Shown here in pieces: positions 21,823 through 22,114 of a stretch of DNA of 22,114 bases. The stretch comes from an uncultured Clostridia bacterium (lineage in GTDB: Bacteria > Bacillota > Clostridia > UMGS1883). The notes under the pieces were generated by a model. The model was not told where the DNA came from. It searched no databases and saw nothing but the letters and a program-made list of their open reading frames with translations. Positions within the stretch are counted from its first letter, which is position 1, and each line of letters opens with the position of its first letter. Both the position numbers and the translations under genes were made by a program. The DNA lies in assembly GCA_947629615.1 (NCBI GenBank), contig CANRER010000005.1, forward strand, positions 1 to 22,114. The letters run 5' to 3'.

Positions 21823-22114
21823 CACCACGTTCAGAGAAAGTTATTCTCGTAAAATGGAAGGCCGCCGGCAGGCGACCGTTGACGGCGTTGTATACTCATA
21901 AACCGCCGCCGAGTCCACAAAAAATCGCGCCCCAGAGCATGGGGCGCGATTTGGGTGCAGCGTCGTATTCGGGGCCCCCACAAAGCCGCAGGCTTTCTGG
22001 GGAAGAGGAGGAGCAAAGACGGGCTTTGCAAGAGCCGCGAAGGCGGCAACTCGCGAAAAGTCGAAAAGCAAGCGGAGGCGTAAAGAGGGCGGCTTATCCG
22101 CCCGAATAGCCGCA
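21823..22114. other. Gene-free right edge
   Basis: No credible gene was found in these 292 bases. They hold the terminator at 21919-21952, a GGGCGG-CTTAT-CCGCCC hairpin (22087-22103), and GC-rich sequence with short overlapping open frames on both strands that lack ribosome binding sites. Confidence 0.5.
21919..21952 (-). terminator. Terminator for a minus-strand gene outside the window
   Basis: AAATCGCGCCCC (21922-21933) and GGGGCGCGATTT (21941-21952) form a 12-bp stem with a seven-base loop. On the minus strand six T follow (21924-21919). It must serve a transcript entering from the right edge, since nothing coding lies between. Confidence 0.85.

Noticed and set aside
21831..22071. Overlapping short open frames at the right edge (about 72-76 codons, both strands)
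   Set aside because: They cross the terminator hairpin at 21919-21952, lack ribosome binding sites and show no recognisable motif.

Overview
The window is GC-rich, densely packed bacterial DNA. The gene set points to an anaerobic, probably spore-forming Clostridia-type Firmicute (Oscillospiraceae/Christensenellales-like), although no rRNA is present to confirm this. The supporting signs are MutS2 with a Smr tail, the TrmK/Nif3-like pair, a BofA-like protein, a QueT-family transporter, a prolyl-tRNA synthetase with a Cys-rich C-terminus, SLH and copper-amine-oxidase-type surface domains, AGGAGG-like ribosome binding sites and sigma-A promoters with 17-base spacers. ATA is used often for Ile despite the GC content.

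Layout. Bases 2-3917 (+) hold the end of an SLH/C39-like surface protein, mutS2 and a Nudix-ASCH fusion. Bases 3918-4724 have no conventional gene; they carry two abutting ~328-bp direct repeats. Each repeat encodes a 23-residue hydrophobic peptide on the minus strand and a convergent short RNA on the plus strand, which is the architecture of a type I toxin-antitoxin locus. Bases 4725-11212 (+) are housekeeping: tyrS, mntP, queT, proS, trmK, a Nif3-family gene, a BofA-like gene and a small transaldolase. Bases 11420-16046 (-) hold two glycoside hydrolase genes, a secreted GH105-type enzyme with surface domains and a cytoplasmic GH2 enzyme. Bases 16374-19471 (-) are a two-gene unit: a HerA-like ATPase followed by a cardiolipin-synthase-like phospholipase D protein. 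Bases 19633-20290 (+) are a decayed toxin-antitoxin site with an intact AbrB/MazE-type antitoxin and a 43-residue stub of a RelE/ParE-type toxin. Bases 20296-21768 (-) encode an XRE regulator with a large unrecognised C-terminus. The right end holds a terminator for a minus-strand gene outside the window.

How it fits together. The housekeeping block covers translation (two tRNA synthetases, a tRNA methyltransferase, uptake of a queuosine precursor), repair or ribosome rescue, and metal efflux. The glycosidase pair suggests use of plant pectin-type oligosaccharides: unsaturated rhamnogalacturonide cleavage outside the cell and beta-glycoside cleavage inside. The most interesting element is the tandem small-peptide/antisense-RNA locus at 3930-4585, where nearly every regulatory element can be read in the DNA and is duplicated. 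No tRNA, rRNA, CRISPR array or insertion sequence was found.
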